From Agrococcus pavilionensis RW1 (GTDB lineage: Bacteria > Actinomycetota > Actinomycetes > Actinomycetales > Microbacteriaceae), in assembly GCF_000400485.1 (NCBI RefSeq), contig NZ_ASHR01000025.1:84291-148290 (forward strand): a stretch of DNA of 64,000 bases, read 5' to 3'. Each line of letters begins with the position of its first letter. Position 1 is the stretch's first letter. Position numbers and translations under genes: made by a program. Below the pieces are notes generated by a model that did no database searches, was not told the DNA's origin, and saw only the letters and a program-made list of their open reading frames with translations. Positions 1 to 8,484 of this stretch are shown piece after piece.

Positions 1-600
1 CTCCCGGACGCCGGCGATGTCGTGCGAGGCGAAGGCGTTGGGGTCGAAGGTGGGGCTCGAGTGCATCGCGAGCACGTCGCCCGTCTCGGGGTCGATCGCG
101 ATGACGGCGCCCTCGCGGTCGCCGAGCCCCTCGGCCGCGGCCTGCTGCGCGGCGCTGTCGATCGTGAGCTCGACCGAGGCGCCGGAGGGGTCCTGGCCCG
201 TGAGCGTCGCGAGCACCTGCTCGAGGAACTGGCTGTTCGCGGTGCCCGTGAGCTCGGCGTTCATCGCCTCCTCGATGCCGCTGTTGCCCTGGCCGAGCGT
301 GTTGTACCCGGTGACGGATGCGTAGAGCGACCCGAGCGGGTACTGCCGCTGCCACTCGAACTCGTCGTCCGACGGGGTCGAGAGCGCGACCGGGACGCCG
401 TCGACGACGATCGAGCCGCGCTCGACCGAGAAGGAGTCGAGCAGCGTGCGCGTGTTGCGCGCATCCGTGTGCAGCGCATCCGCCTGCACCGCCTGGATCA
501 TCGTCGACGAGCCGAACAGCGCGACGAACATCACCATGAGCAGCATGCTCACGCGGCGGATCGGCCGGCGCATGCTCTGCTCCCGCTCGGCGCTCGTCAT
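1..600 (-). CDS. pbpA: Penicillin-binding protein PbpA/FtsI-like (N-terminal 200 residues; runs off window)
   Basis: Transpeptidase of peptidoglycan synthesis, anchored in the cytoplasmic membrane. The visible 200 residues hold a short Arg-rich cytoplasmic tail, one membrane segment (about residues 17-38), then the start of the dimerisation/pedestal domain (VERGSIVVDG, YPLGSLYASVTGYN) and the entry to the transpeptidase domain (GAVIAIDPETGDVLAM). The catalytic SxxK, SxN and KTG motifs lie beyond position 1. ATG at 600 overlaps the rodA stop as ATGA, so the two are translationally coupled, which fits a SEDS glycosyltransferase paired with its class B PBP. Gene order fhaA-fhaB-pstP-rodA-pbpA matches the conserved actinobacterial cluster that normally continues into pknA and pknB. 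Confidence 0.93.
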   Translation of the reverse strand, partial: MTSAEREQSMRRPIRRVSMLLMVMFVALFGSSTMIQAVQADALHTDARNTRTLLDSFSVERGSIVVDGVPVALSTPSDDEFEWQRQYPLGSLYASVTGYNTLGQGNSGIEEAMNAELTGTANSQFLEQVLATLTGQDPSGASVELTIDSAAQQAAAEGLGDREGAVIAIDPETGDVLAMHSSPTFDPNAFASHDIAGVRE

Positions 601-2003
601 GCGATCCCCCTTCCGCGCACGGAGTCGCTCAGCCGCAGCAGCAGCGCCACGATGAGCCAGTTGGCCAGCAGCGAGGAGCCTCCTGCCGCGAGGAACGGCG
701 TCGTGAGCCCCGTGAGCGGGATGAGCCGCGTGACGCCGCCGACGACGATGAAGACCTGCAGGCCGATCGTGAAGGCGAGCCCGACCGCGAGCAGCTTCGT
801 GAAGTCGTCGGGGCCCTGGAAGCCGATGCGGATGCCGCGCGAGACGAGGATGAGGTAGAGCCCGAGGATCGCGAAGATGCCCACGAGCCCGAGCTCCTCG
901 CCGAGCGAGGGGATGATGTAGTCGCTGTTGGCGTAGGGCGTGATGTCGGGCCTGCCGAGCCCGAGGCCCGTGCCGAGCAGCCCGCCGTGCGCCATCCCGA
1001 ACACGCCCTGCACGATCTGGTACGAGCCGCCCTGCGCGTCGTAGACGCTCGGGTCGAAGGCGTGGATCCACGCCCCGATGCGGCGCTGCACGTAGCCGAG
1101 GGCGAAGTAGGCGGCGATGCCGCCGAGCGCGACGAGCCCGAGCCCGATGACCATCCACGAGCGGCGGCCGGTCGCGACGTAGATCATCACGAGGAAGAGG
1201 CCGAAGTAGAGCAGCGAGGTGCCGAGGTCGCGCTGGAAGACGAGCACGAGCAGGCACATCGCCCACACGATGAGGATCGGCCCGAGGTCGCGCACGCGCG
1301 GGAAGCGGATGCCGAGCACCTTGCGCCCGACGACCGAGAGCGAGTCGCGCGCGGTCATGAGGTAGCCGGCGAAGAAGATCGCGAGCGCGATCTTCGCGAG
1401 CTCGCCCGGCTGCAGCGAGAGCACGCTGCCGAGGCCGATCCAGACCGTCGCGCCGTTGATCGTGCGGCCGAGGCCCGGCACGAGCGGCAGCACGAGCAGG
1501 ATGATCGCGGCCGCCATCGCGAGGAAGCGGTAGCGCGCGAGCACCCGGTGGTTGCGGATGACGACGATCGTCGCGATCGCGATGAGCAGCGCGATGCCCG
1601 TCCAGGCGATCTGCCGCATCGAGGCGGCGTCCCAGCCCGTCGCGCCCTCGGCGATGTCGATGCGGTAGATCATCGCGATGCCGAGGCCGTTGAGCACCGT
1701 CACGACCGGGAGGATGATCGCGTCGGCCTCGCGGGCGACGACGCGGAGCGCGATGTGCAGCGCGAGGGTGAGCAGGCCGAGGAGCCCGGCGAGCTGCAGC
1801 GGCATCATGTCGACGCGCTGGAGCGCGCCGAGCTGCACGAGCACCATCGCGCCGCCCGCGAGCACCCAGGCGATGACGAGCAGGAAGAGCTCGAGGTTGC
1901 GCAGCTTCGCGGGGTTGCGGATGCGCACCTTGATCGCCTCGGTGACATCGCGCAGCTGCACGATGCCCGTCTGGAGCGCGGTGGGAGCGGTGCGGTCGGT
2001 CAT
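597..2003 (-). CDS. rodA: SEDS-family peptidoglycan glycosyltransferase RodA/FtsW
   Basis: Polymerises lipid II into glycan strands in the membrane, with PbpA as the transpeptidase partner. The 468-residue product is a polytopic membrane protein. SEDS hallmarks are FQRDLGTSLLYFGLF (with the expected catalytic Asp), SDYIIPSLGEELGLVG and RLIPLTGLTTPFLAAGGSS near the C-terminus. ATG at 2003 overlaps the pstP stop as ATGA. The open frame continues upstream but only as a shadow of pstP; homology starts about 35 residues after this ATG. Location beside pbpA and the phospho-signalling genes argues for the RodA-type member of the family rather than the divisome FtsW. Confidence 0.95.
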   Translation of the reverse strand: MTDRTAPTALQTGIVQLRDVTEAIKVRIRNPAKLRNLELFLLVIAWVLAGGAMVLVQLGALQRVDMMPLQLAGLLGLLTLALHIALRVVAREADAIILPVVTVLNGLGIAMIYRIDIAEGATGWDAASMRQIAWTGIALLIAIATIVVIRNHRVLARYRFLAMAAAIILLVLPLVPGLGRTINGATVWIGLGSVLSLQPGELAKIALAIFFAGYLMTARDSLSVVGRKVLGIRFPRVRDLGPILIVWAMCLLVLVFQRDLGTSLLYFGLFLVMIYVATGRRSWMVIGLGLVALGGIAAYFALGYVQRRIGAWIHAFDPSVYDAQGGSYQIVQGVFGMAHGGLLGTGLGLGRPDITPYANSDYIIPSLGEELGLVGIFAILGLYLILVSRGIRIGFQGPDDFTKLLAVGLAFTIGLQVFIVVGGVTRLIPLTGLTTPFLAAGGSSLLANWLIVALLLRLSDSVRGRGIA

Positions 2004-3241
2004 GGCGATCGCTCCAGCCTCTCGACGATGGCCTGCGCGTCGGCGAGCGACTCGGCCGAGATGGTCTGCTCGATGCTGCGCTGGTTGAAGGGCGTGAGCT
2101 CGGCGAGCTCGATGTCGGTGCTCTCGATCTCGGTCGCGAGCACGAACGGGCCGATCTGCTGCTGGATGCCCTGGTAGATCGCCACGTTCCCCGAGTCGTT
2201 GACGCCGACGAAGAAGCGGTCCTGGGTCCAGCTGTAGAACATCGCGCTGAGCGTCACCGCGAGGGCGATCGCGAGCACCGCGCCGATCGACCAGCTGATG
2301 CGGCGGTTGCGGCGCATGCGGCGCTGCTCGGCGAGCAGCTCCTGCAGGAACTCCTCGCTCTCGGGCTCGAAGTGCTCGAACGCCGGCTGCATGCGCGCCT
2401 GCCGCGGGTGCAGCAGCAGCTGCGAGAGGCTCAGCGACGTGCGCTCGGGCTCGACGGCCTCGTAGCTGATGGGCGCGGCGGCGGAGCCGACGGTCGTCGG
2501 CTCGACCGCCGACGACCGTCGCTCGTCGATGTCGACGACCACGACCGTGACGTTGTCGGGCGCTCCGCGCGAGAGCGACTCGTTCACGAGGCGCTGCACG
2601 GTCGAGGGGGTGTCGAGCCGCTGCTCGAGGATCGCGCGGATGCGGTCCTCGTCGACGTACGACGACAGGCCGTCCGAGCACACGAGGTAGCGGTCGCCCG
2701 GCAGCGCGTCCTCGACCCACGTGTCGATCTCGGGATCGGTCTCGATGTTGCCGAGCACGCGCATCACGACGTTGCGGCGCGGGTGGTGCTCGGCCTCCTC
2801 GCGCGTGATGCGGCCGGCGTCGACGAGCCGCTGCACGAAGGTGTGGTCGGTCGAGAGCTGCTCGAGCGCGCCGACGCGGTAGCGGTAGATGCGGCTGTCG
2901 CCGATGTGGGCGACGCCGAGCCGGTCGCCGACGCGGATGATGCCCGACGCCGTCGTGCCCATGCCCGAGAGCTCGGGGTGCTCGAGCATCGCCTGCTGCA
3001 GCGCCTCGTTGCCGGCCCGGAGCGCGTCGGCGAGGGCCTGCGCCGCTTGCTCCGCGCTCTCGTACTCGACGTCGGCCTCGCGCACCTTGCGGGTGACGAT
3101 GGCGCTCGCGACGTCGCCGCCCGCGTGCCCGCCCATGCCGTCGGCCACGAAGCTCAAGTGGGCGCCCGTGTAGCCCGAGTCCTGGTTCTCGGTGCGGATG
3201 CGGCCGACATGGCTGATGGCGGCCGCGAGCGGTGCGCTCAA
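2000..3241 (-). CDS. pstP: PP2C-family Ser/Thr protein phosphatase PstP
   Basis: Dephosphorylates targets of the PknA/PknB kinases. The cytoplasmic PP2C domain shows the metal-binding motifs in order: TENQDSG, FVADGMGGHAGGDVAS, GDSRIYRYR, CSDGLSSYV and GAPDNVTVVVVDI. A linker follows, then one membrane helix (ISWSIGAVLAIALAVTL), then an external C-terminal tail, the usual PstP layout. No ATG or GTG lies before the first conserved motif; a TTG at 3241, two bases past the fhaB stop (TGA at 3246-3244), gives 413 residues beginning MSAPLAAAISHVG and is the best start. Translation probably depends on coupling to fhaB. Confidence 0.92.
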   Translation of the reverse strand: MSAPLAAAISHVGRIRTENQDSGYTGAHLSFVADGMGGHAGGDVASAIVTRKVREADVEYESAEQAAQALADALRAGNEALQQAMLEHPELSGMGTTASGIIRVGDRLGVAHIGDSRIYRYRVGALEQLSTDHTFVQRLVDAGRITREEAEHHPRRNVVMRVLGNIETDPEIDTWVEDALPGDRYLVCSDGLSSYVDEDRIRAILEQRLDTPSTVQRLVNESLSRGAPDNVTVVVVDIDERRSSAVEPTTVGSAAAPISYEAVEPERTSLSLSQLLLHPRQARMQPAFEHFEPESEEFLQELLAEQRRMRRNRRISWSIGAVLAIALAVTLSAMFYSWTQDRFFVGVNDSGNVAIYQGIQQQIGPFVLATEIESTDIELAELTPFNQRSIEQTISAESLADAQAIVERLERSP

Positions 3242-3243
3242 GC

Positions 3244-3780
3244 TCAGCGCCTCAGCTCGAACGTCGTCGTGCCGATCCGCACCGAGCTGCCGACCCGCAC
3301 GGGCGTCGACTGGGTGATCCGCTTGCCCTCGACGAACGTGCCGTTGGTCGAGTCGAGGTCCTGCACGACCCACTCGTCACGCCAGCGCACGATCTTGGCG
3401 TGCGAGTTCGAGGTGTAGTCGTCCTTGATCTGCAGGCCGGCGCTGCTCGAGCGGCCGATCGTGAGCCCCGTCTCGGGCAGCTCGATCTCGGTGCCGGTGC
3501 GCGGGCCGGAGGTGATGACGATGCGGCGGGCGAGGCCGGATGCGCTCCCGGCGCTCGCGCGCTCGGTCACGGTGGTCGGTGCGTCGCCGCCCGCCGCCGC
3601 CGGGGCGGCTTGCGCGGCCGCCTCCGCGCGGGTGCGCTGGCTCTGCACCGCGACGCGCTGCAGCGGCGTGAGCTTCGGCCCGAAGAGGTCGCTGCGCAGC
3701 GAGTACAGCACGATGAAGACGAACAGCCACAGGAGGGCGAGGAAGCCGATCCGGATGATGATGAGGGTCAGCTCGCTCAT
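3244..3780 (-). CDS. fhaB: FHA-domain membrane protein FhaB (FipA-type)
   Basis: Phosphothreonine-binding adaptor at the cell-division/elongation site. Residues 1-28 form a single hydrophobic N-terminal helix. A variable Ala/Arg-rich linker follows, then a C-terminal FHA domain with the usual core motifs (GLTIGRSSSAGLQI, SNSHAKI, DLDSTNGTFVEGKRI). At 178 residues it is typical of FhaB. ATG at 3780 overlaps the fhaA stop as ATGA. Being between fhaA and pstP, it is expected to link PknA/PknB phosphorylation to envelope assembly. Confidence 0.93.
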   Translation of the reverse strand: MSELTLIIIRIGFLALLWLFVFIVLYSLRSDLFGPKLTPLQRVAVQSQRTRAEAAAQAAPAAAGGDAPTTVTERASAGSASGLARRIVITSGPRTGTEIELPETGLTIGRSSSAGLQIKDDYTSNSHAKIVRWRDEWVVQDLDSTNGTFVEGKRITQSTPVRVGSSVRIGTTTFELRR

Positions 3781-4466
3781 GCGCGGCGCTCCTTCGACTG
3801 CGCGAGCACGCGGTAGACGATGCGCGTCGCGCCGATGTCGATGATCGAGTCGGGCTCGAGCAGCGCCGTCCCCAGCGCCCGGCCGTTGAGCGTCGTGCCG
3901 TTCGTCGAGCCGAGGTCGCTCACCTGGGCGCGCGTGCCGTCCCAGACGATCTCGGCGTGCTTGCGCGAGGCGCCCGCGTCGTCGACGGTGATGTCGGCGT
4001 CCGAGCCGCGGCCGATGACGGTGCGGCCCTTTCGCAGCTGGTGGCGCTTGCCCTTGATGTCGACGACCGCGGTCCAGACGACCTCTCCGGCCTCGGTGTC
4101 CGACTGGATGTCGAGCATCCCGGTCGACATCGCCTCGTCGGGCTCGAAGCCGAGGTCGACGGGGCCGGGGAAGGAGTAGCCCGACTGGCGCGCGTGGCTC
4201 TGCACCGTCGAGGTGAGCTCGTCGAGCAGCGGCTCGCCGAGGCGGCGCAGCCGCTGGAAGTCGGCAGGAGCGAGGCGCACGGTGAGCCGGTTCGGCACGA
4301 GGATGCGGTCGCGGGAGACGACGGACGCGCTCGTGTCGAGCTCGCGCTTGAGCGCGCTCGCGATCTCGACGGGCTCCACGCCGGAGCGGAACGTCTTCGC
4401 GAAGGCGCCGTTGACGGCTCGCTCGAGACCGCGCTCGATCGCGTCGAGGAATCCCACTGCCGTCAT
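3777..4466 (-). CDS. fhaA: DUF3662/FHA-domain protein FhaA
   Basis: Cytosolic signalling protein that in mycobacteria binds phosphorylated MviN/CwsA-type partners. The N-terminal DUF3662 domain (from FLDAIERGLERAVNG) is followed by a C-terminal FHA domain with TVIGRGSDADITV, ASRKHAEI and DLGSTNGTTLNG. First gene of the fhaA-fhaB-pstP-rodA-pbpA operon. Start choice is ambiguous: GTG at 4469 directly precedes ATG at 4466 (229 residues), and an in-frame GTG a few codons downstream also matches the family N-terminus. A GAAGGG Shine-Dalgarno-like stretch lies just upstream. Confidence 0.9.
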   Translation of the reverse strand: MTAVGFLDAIERGLERAVNGAFAKTFRSGVEPVEIASALKRELDTSASVVSRDRILVPNRLTVRLAPADFQRLRRLGEPLLDELTSTVQSHARQSGYSFPGPVDLGFEPDEAMSTGMLDIQSDTEAGEVVWTAVVDIKGKRHQLRKGRTVIGRGSDADITVDDAGASRKHAEIVWDGTRAQVSDLGSTNGTTLNGRALGTALLEPDSIIDIGATRIVYRVLAQSKERRA

Positions 4467-4490
4467 CACCGCCCTTCGTCGTCGCCCGAC

Positions 4491-4496
4491 AGCGTA
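4491..4496 (-). promoter_or_regulatory. Candidate -10 element of the fhaA operon
   Basis: On the minus strand TACGCT lies about 25 nt before the fhaA start, giving a short 5' leader with a Shine-Dalgarno-like GAAGGG. No convincing -35 is visible. Confidence 0.4.
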
Positions 4497-4554
4497 CCCG
4501 CCGTCGCTCCGAACCTGATATTCTCGTGGGGTTGCCCGGGCTGCCCCGGGCGTC

Positions 4555-4638
4555 GCGCGAGTGGCGGAATTGGCAGACGCGCTGGCTTCAGGTGCCAGTG
4601 TCCGTACGGACGTGGGGGTTCAAGTCCCCCCTCGCGCA
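4555..4638 (+). tRNA. tRNA-Leu (anticodon CAG)
   Basis: The acceptor stem GCGCGAG pairs with CTCGCGC at 4631-4637, followed by discriminator A. The anticodon stem CTGGC/GCCAG encloses loop TTCAGGT, giving anticodon CAG for CUG codons. A long variable arm follows, as in class II Leu tRNAs, then the T-arm with GGTTCAAGTCC. Total 84 nt; CCA is not encoded. A TATTCT hexamer about 30 nt upstream is a plausible -10. It is divergent from the fhaA operon. Confidence 0.96.
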
Positions 4639-4642
4639 CGGG

Positions 4643-4672
4643 AAGGCCCCGGGCTCCACCCCGGGGCCTTTT
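4643..4672 (+). terminator. Intrinsic terminator after tRNA-Leu
   Basis: A perfect 11-bp stem (AAGGCCCCGGG with CCCGGGGCCTT) and a 6-nt loop start 5 nt after the tRNA and are followed by TTCTCGTCTC. Confidence 0.85.
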
Positions 4673-4734
4673 CTCGTCTCGCCCCTCCGCATCGCCACGC
4701 CCGCCGGTCGAGCGGCGTCCGCGTCACCACCCCC

Positions 4735-4826
4735 GTTGGTCGAGTAGCGCCCGCAGGGCGCGTATCGAGACCATCGCTCGGAGCAGGGGGTCTCGATACG
4801 GCGGCCTGGCGGCCGCCTACTCGACC
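4735..4826. repeat. Two head-to-head copies of a dispersed ~38-bp repeat
   Basis: Copy one (4735-4772) begins GTTGGTCGAGTAG and ends CGTATCGAGACC. Copy two (4789-4826) is its inverse, beginning GGTCTCGATACG and ending CCTACTCGACC. Each has a small internal palindrome. A third, diverged copy occurs at 15779-15815. From memory this resembles a short repeat seen between genes in many Microbacteriaceae, possibly a REP-like or terminator element. Confidence 0.75.
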
Positions 4827-4881
4827 TTGAGGCCTCCGGGCGCAACGCGACTGCGTCGCATTGCGCCCTCCGGCCTCAAGG
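4825..4881. terminator. Long imperfect hairpin closing the adh gene
   Basis: Inverted repeat CCTTGAGGCC...GGCCTCAAGG with a second matching block GGGCGCAA/TTGCGCCC and a small mismatch bubble. It spans the last codons and stop of the adh gene (minus strand) and sits between convergent transcripts. No T-tract is present, so it could be a bidirectional terminator or RNA-stabilising structure. Confidence 0.55.
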
Positions 4882-6048
4882 CTGCAACACGACCTTGATG
4901 CAGTCGTCCTCCTTCTTCTGGAAGATCTCGTAGTACTCCGGCGCCTGCTCGAGCGGCACGAGGTGCGTCGTGAGGTCGCCCGTGCCGAGCGGGTCGGCCG
5001 GGTCCTCGACGAGCGGCAGGAGCTCGTCGCGCCACGACTGCACGTTGCACTGGCCCATCCGCAGCGTGATCTGCTTGTCGAACAGCGTCATCATCGGCAT
5101 CGGATCGGCCGAGCCCACGTAGACGCCGCTGAGCGAGACGGTGCCGCCGCGGCGCACCGCGTCGAACGCCGTGTGGAGGGCCGAGAGCCGGTCGAGCCCC
5201 GCGTGCCGCATCATCGGCTTCGCGAGCAGGTCGGGGAGCGCGCCGACGAGCTGCTGCGCCGTCGCGGCGCCGGGTGCCCCGTGCGCCTCCATGCCGACGG
5301 CGTCGACGATCGCGTCGGGCCCGCGGCCGTCCGTGAGGTCCTTGAGCGCATCCGTCGCATCCGGCATGTCGAGCGTCTCGACGCCGTAGCGCTCGGCCAT
5401 CGCGCGGCGCTCCGCGACCGGCTCGACCGCGATGACGCGGTGGCCGAGGTGCTTGCCGATGCGCGCGACGAACTGGCCGACCGGCCCGAGCCCCATGACG
5501 CCGAGCGTCTGGCCGGGCTCGAGGCCCGCGTAGGCGACGCCCTGCCACGCGGTCGGCAGGATGTCGCTCAGGAAGAGGTAGCGGTCGTCGGCGAGCTCCG
5601 AGCCGACCTTCGTCGCGTTGAAGTCGGCGTAGGGCACGCGCAGCCGCTCGGCCTGGCCGCCGGGCACCGAGCCGTAGAGCGACGTGTAGCCGTAGAGCGA
5701 TGCGCCGGTGCCGGAGTGGCGGTTCTGGGTCGTCTCGCACTGCGTCGTGAGGCCCTTCCGGCACATGAAGCAGCTGCCGCACGCGACGACGAAGGGGATG
5801 ACGACGCGGTCGCCGACCTGCAGGTCCGCCACCGCCGAGCCGACCTCCTCGACGATGCCCATCGGCTCGTGGCCGAGGATGTCGCCCTTCTTGAGGAAGG
5901 GCGCGAAGAGCTCGTACAGGTGGAGGTCGGAGCCGCAGATCGCGGTCGACGTGATGCGGATGACCGCGTCGGTCGGCTCCTGGATGACGGGGTCGGGGAC
6001 CTCCTCGACCGAGACCTTGCGCTTGCCTTGCCAAGTGAGTGCTCGCAT
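4876..6048 (-). CDS. Zinc-dependent alcohol dehydrogenase, glutathione-independent formaldehyde dehydrogenase-like (MDR family)
   Basis: Cytosolic NAD(P)-dependent medium-chain dehydrogenase. The N-terminal GroES-like domain has the catalytic zinc site (CGSDLHLYE and GHEPMGIVEEVG) and the structural zinc cysteines (CGSCFMCRKGLTTQCE). The Rossmann motif GVMGLGPVGQFVARIG follows. The 390-residue length and the insertion between the two domains resemble the formaldehyde dehydrogenase-like branch rather than classical Adh. ATG at 6048 (MRALTWQGK) is preferred over an ATG eight codons upstream because TACGGT at 6056-6061 ends 7 nt before it, suggesting a leaderless mRNA. Substrate unknown; a small alcohol or aldehyde is likely. 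Confidence 0.88.
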   Translation of the reverse strand: MRALTWQGKRKVSVEEVPDPVIQEPTDAVIRITSTAICGSDLHLYELFAPFLKKGDILGHEPMGIVEEVGSAVADLQVGDRVVIPFVVACGSCFMCRKGLTTQCETTQNRHSGTGASLYGYTSLYGSVPGGQAERLRVPYADFNATKVGSELADDRYLFLSDILPTAWQGVAYAGLEPGQTLGVMGLGPVGQFVARIGKHLGHRVIAVEPVAERRAMAERYGVETLDMPDATDALKDLTDGRGPDAIVDAVGMEAHGAPGAATAQQLVGALPDLLAKPMMRHAGLDRLSALHTAFDAVRRGGTVSLSGVYVGSADPMPMMTLFDKQITLRMGQCNVQSWRDELLPLVEDPADPLGTGDLTTHLVPLEQAPEYYEIFQKKEDDCIKVVLQP

Positions 6049-6121
6049 GCCCTCGACCGTATGCACCGGCACCCCCGCGGAGGCTGGATTCGGAGCGAAC
6101 GGTCAGCAGATGCCGAGGCGG

Positions 6122-6949
6122 TCAGCGGATGCCGAGCTCGGCCGAGAGCGCCTCGAGCGCCGGCACCGGGTCCTCCCGCGCGGGCAGGATCTGCACGCAC
6201 ACGTGGTCGGCGCCCGCGTCGAGGTGCCCGCGCACCGCCTCGGCGAGCCGAGCCGGCGAGCCGTGCGGCGCGAGCGCCTCCACGGCCTCGTCCGTCGCGC
6301 CGTCGTCGAGCTGGGCGGCCGTGAAGCCGTGCGACTCGAGCGTGCGGCGGTAGTTCGAGAGCGAGAGGTAGCGCTCGAGGAAGCGGCGCGCGGCCGCTCG
6401 CGCCTGCCCAGGCTCGAGGCCCGGCACGAGCCGCTGCTCGGGCGCGACGAGGCGCTCGGGGCCGACGATGCCGCGAGCGAAGCGCGTGTGCTCGGGCGTC
6501 GTCAGGTACGGATGCGTGCCCGCGGCGCGCTCGGCGGCGAGCGCGAGCGTGCGCGGGCCGAGCGCCGAGACGACCCGCCGGTCGCTCGGCACGCCTGCCG
6601 CGTCGAGCTCGTCGAGGTAGGCGACGAGCGCCGCGTAGGGGCGCCGGTAGCGATCGCCGATCGCCTCGGGGTGGCCGATCCCGATGCCGAGCGTGAAGCG
6701 GCCGGGATGCGCCGCCTCGAGCCGGTGGAACGACGCCGCGACCTCGGCCGCCGGCGCGGTCCAGATGTTGACGATGCCGGTGGCGACGCGGATGCGCTCG
6801 GTCGCCTCGAGCAGGCGCTCGGCGATCGCGAGGTCGGCGGCGGGGGAGCCGCCGATCCAGGCGGTGTCGAAGCCGAGGCGCTCGGCCGCGGCGGCGAGCT
6901 CCGGGGTGAGGAGCGCGCCGCCGCGCCACAGGCCGATGCTCGGGCTCAG
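6122..6949 (-). CDS. LLM-class (probably F420-dependent) oxidoreductase
   Basis: Luciferase-like TIM-barrel enzyme that would use reduced F420 or FMN. Visible family segments are SIGLWRGGALLTPELAAAAE at the N-terminus, RIRVATGIVNIW and HPGRFTLGIGIGHPEAI in the barrel, and ALGPRTLALAAERAAG. About 275 residues, the expected size for this subfamily. It has no ATG, GTG or TTG near its N-terminus. A CTG at 6949 overlaps the stop of the upstream MFS gene as CTGA, so either it uses a rare CTG start by coupling or the start is misplaced. It follows the solute transporter and peptidase-like genes on the same strand. Confidence 0.82.
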   Translation of the reverse strand: MSPSIGLWRGGALLTPELAAAAERLGFDTAWIGGSPAADLAIAERLLEATERIRVATGIVNIWTAPAAEVAASFHRLEAAHPGRFTLGIGIGHPEAIGDRYRRPYAALVAYLDELDAAGVPSDRRVVSALGPRTLALAAERAAGTHPYLTTPEHTRFARGIVGPERLVAPEQRLVPGLEPGQARAAARRFLERYLSLSNYRRTLESHGFTAAQLDDGATDEAVEALAPHGSPARLAEAVRGHLDAGADHVCVQILPAREDPVPALEALSAELGIR

Positions 6950-8433
6950 GGCGTGCCTCTCTCGCCCGCCGCCCCCGAGCGCGGGGGCAGCTTGCCGTCG
7001 ACGAGCTCGTGCTCGGGGTCGTTGACCTTGCCGATGAGGTCCTCGCCGATCGCGATGCGGTCCACGTCGTCGTCGCCCGGCACGATGTCGCCGCGCAGGC
7101 TGCGGCCGGCCGTCTCGTTGAAGGTCAGGATCGCGAGCAGGCCGATGATGCCGGCGACCGTCATGTAGAAGCCGGGCACGAGCGTCGAGCCCGTCTCGCC
7201 GATGAGCCACTCGTTGATGAGGCCCGCCGGGCCGCCGAGGAGCGACGTCGCGACGTTGTAGCCGAGCGCGAAGCCCGCGTAGCGCACGGTCGTCGGGAAG
7301 AGCGCCGGCAGGGTCGCCGAGATGTTGCACAGCAGCATCACGAGGAAGAGGCCGAAGATCGCGAGCCCGAGCACCTGCAGCACGACGTTGCCCGTCTGCA
7401 GCAGCATGATCGCCGGGATCGAGAAGAGCGTGAAGCCGACCGCCGCGATGAGCAGCACCGGGCGCCGCCCGATCCGGTCGGTGAGCGCGCCCATCGGGAT
7501 GATCACCGCCATCATGACGAGCTGCACCGCGACGAGCATGAGGCCGGCTTGCGTCGCGCCCATGTCGAGCGACGTCGTGAGGAACGTCGGCATGTAGGTG
7601 AGCACGAGGTAGAACGCCGTGTTGATGAGGATCGTGATGCCCATGATCTTCAGCAGCTGCTTCGGCTGCTTCACGACGACGTCGCGCAGCGTCTCCCACG
7701 CGCTCGAGCGGGTGTCCTGCTCCTTCGCCTCGATGAAGGTCTCGGAGTCGTGCAGGCGCGAGCGCATGAGGAGCGCGACGATGCCGAGCGGCAGCGTCAG
7801 CAGGAACGGCAGTCGCCACCAGCCCTCGGCCATGCCCTCGGGGCCGACGACGAGCTCGAGGCCCGTGACGAGGATCGCGGCCATCGAGAAGCCGAGCAGG
7901 GTGCCGAACTCGAGGAACGAGCCCCAGAAGCCGCGCCGGTCGTCGGGCGCGTGCTCGGCCATGTAGACCGCGGCGCCCGCGTACTCGCCGCCGGCCGAGA
8001 AGCCCTGGATGATGCGCAGCGTGAACAGCAGGATGGGCGCGAGCCAGCCGACCATGTCGTAGGTGGGCAGCACACCGATCGCCGCGGTCGCGACCGAGAT
8101 CATCAGGATCGTGAAGACGAGCACCTTCTGGCGCCCGATGCGGTCGCCGAGCGGTCCGAGCACGGCGCCGCCGATGGGCCGGATGAGGAACGAGACGGCG
8201 AAGCCGAACAGCGTCCAGAGGATCGCGTCCTCCGAGCCGCCGAAGATCTGTTGCGAGAGGTGCACGGCGAGGTAGCCGTAGATGCCGTAGTCGAACCACT
8301 CGATCGCGTTGCCGGCCATCGCGCCCATGACCGACTTCTTGACGGTCTTGCGCTGCACGGGGGAGAGGTCGAGCTCCCTCGTGATGGGCGCGGGCTCGCG
8401 CGGGTGCCGCCGCGGTGCTGTCTGCTCGGTCAT
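6946..8433 (-). CDS. MFS transporter of the metabolite:H+ symporter (MHS/ProP) family
   Basis: Proton-coupled uptake permease of the inner membrane with about 12 hydrophobic segments over 495 residues. MHS signatures include GNAIEWFDYGIYGYLA at the first helix and GPLGDRIGRQKVLV in the loop after helix 2, and LTDRIGRRPVLL mid-protein. Family members carry proline, betaine, ectoine or carboxylates. The neighbouring M24/M20 pair on the same strand suggests ectoine or a related amide osmolyte here (inference). ATG at 8433 has a GAAGGGA Shine-Dalgarno-like site. A 13-bp tandem repeat lies in its 5' region. Confidence 0.9.
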   Translation of the reverse strand: MTEQTAPRRHPREPAPITRELDLSPVQRKTVKKSVMGAMAGNAIEWFDYGIYGYLAVHLSQQIFGGSEDAILWTLFGFAVSFLIRPIGGAVLGPLGDRIGRQKVLVFTILMISVATAAIGVLPTYDMVGWLAPILLFTLRIIQGFSAGGEYAGAAVYMAEHAPDDRRGFWGSFLEFGTLLGFSMAAILVTGLELVVGPEGMAEGWWRLPFLLTLPLGIVALLMRSRLHDSETFIEAKEQDTRSSAWETLRDVVVKQPKQLLKIMGITILINTAFYLVLTYMPTFLTTSLDMGATQAGLMLVAVQLVMMAVIIPMGALTDRIGRRPVLLIAAVGFTLFSIPAIMLLQTGNVVLQVLGLAIFGLFLVMLLCNISATLPALFPTTVRYAGFALGYNVATSLLGGPAGLINEWLIGETGSTLVPGFYMTVAGIIGLLAILTFNETAGRSLRGDIVPGDDDVDRIAIGEDLIGKVNDPEHELVDGKLPPRSGAAGERGTP

Positions 8434-8484
8434 GGCCGTGTCCCTTCGGTCGGTGCAGGGTGTCCTACTGGTGCAGTGTCCTGG

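Noticed and set aside
2372..3418. Long plus-strand open frame opposite pstP/fhaB
   Set aside because: Arg/Asp/Val-rich translation typical of antisense frames in GC-rich DNA; the minus strand holds complete PP2C and FHA motifs.
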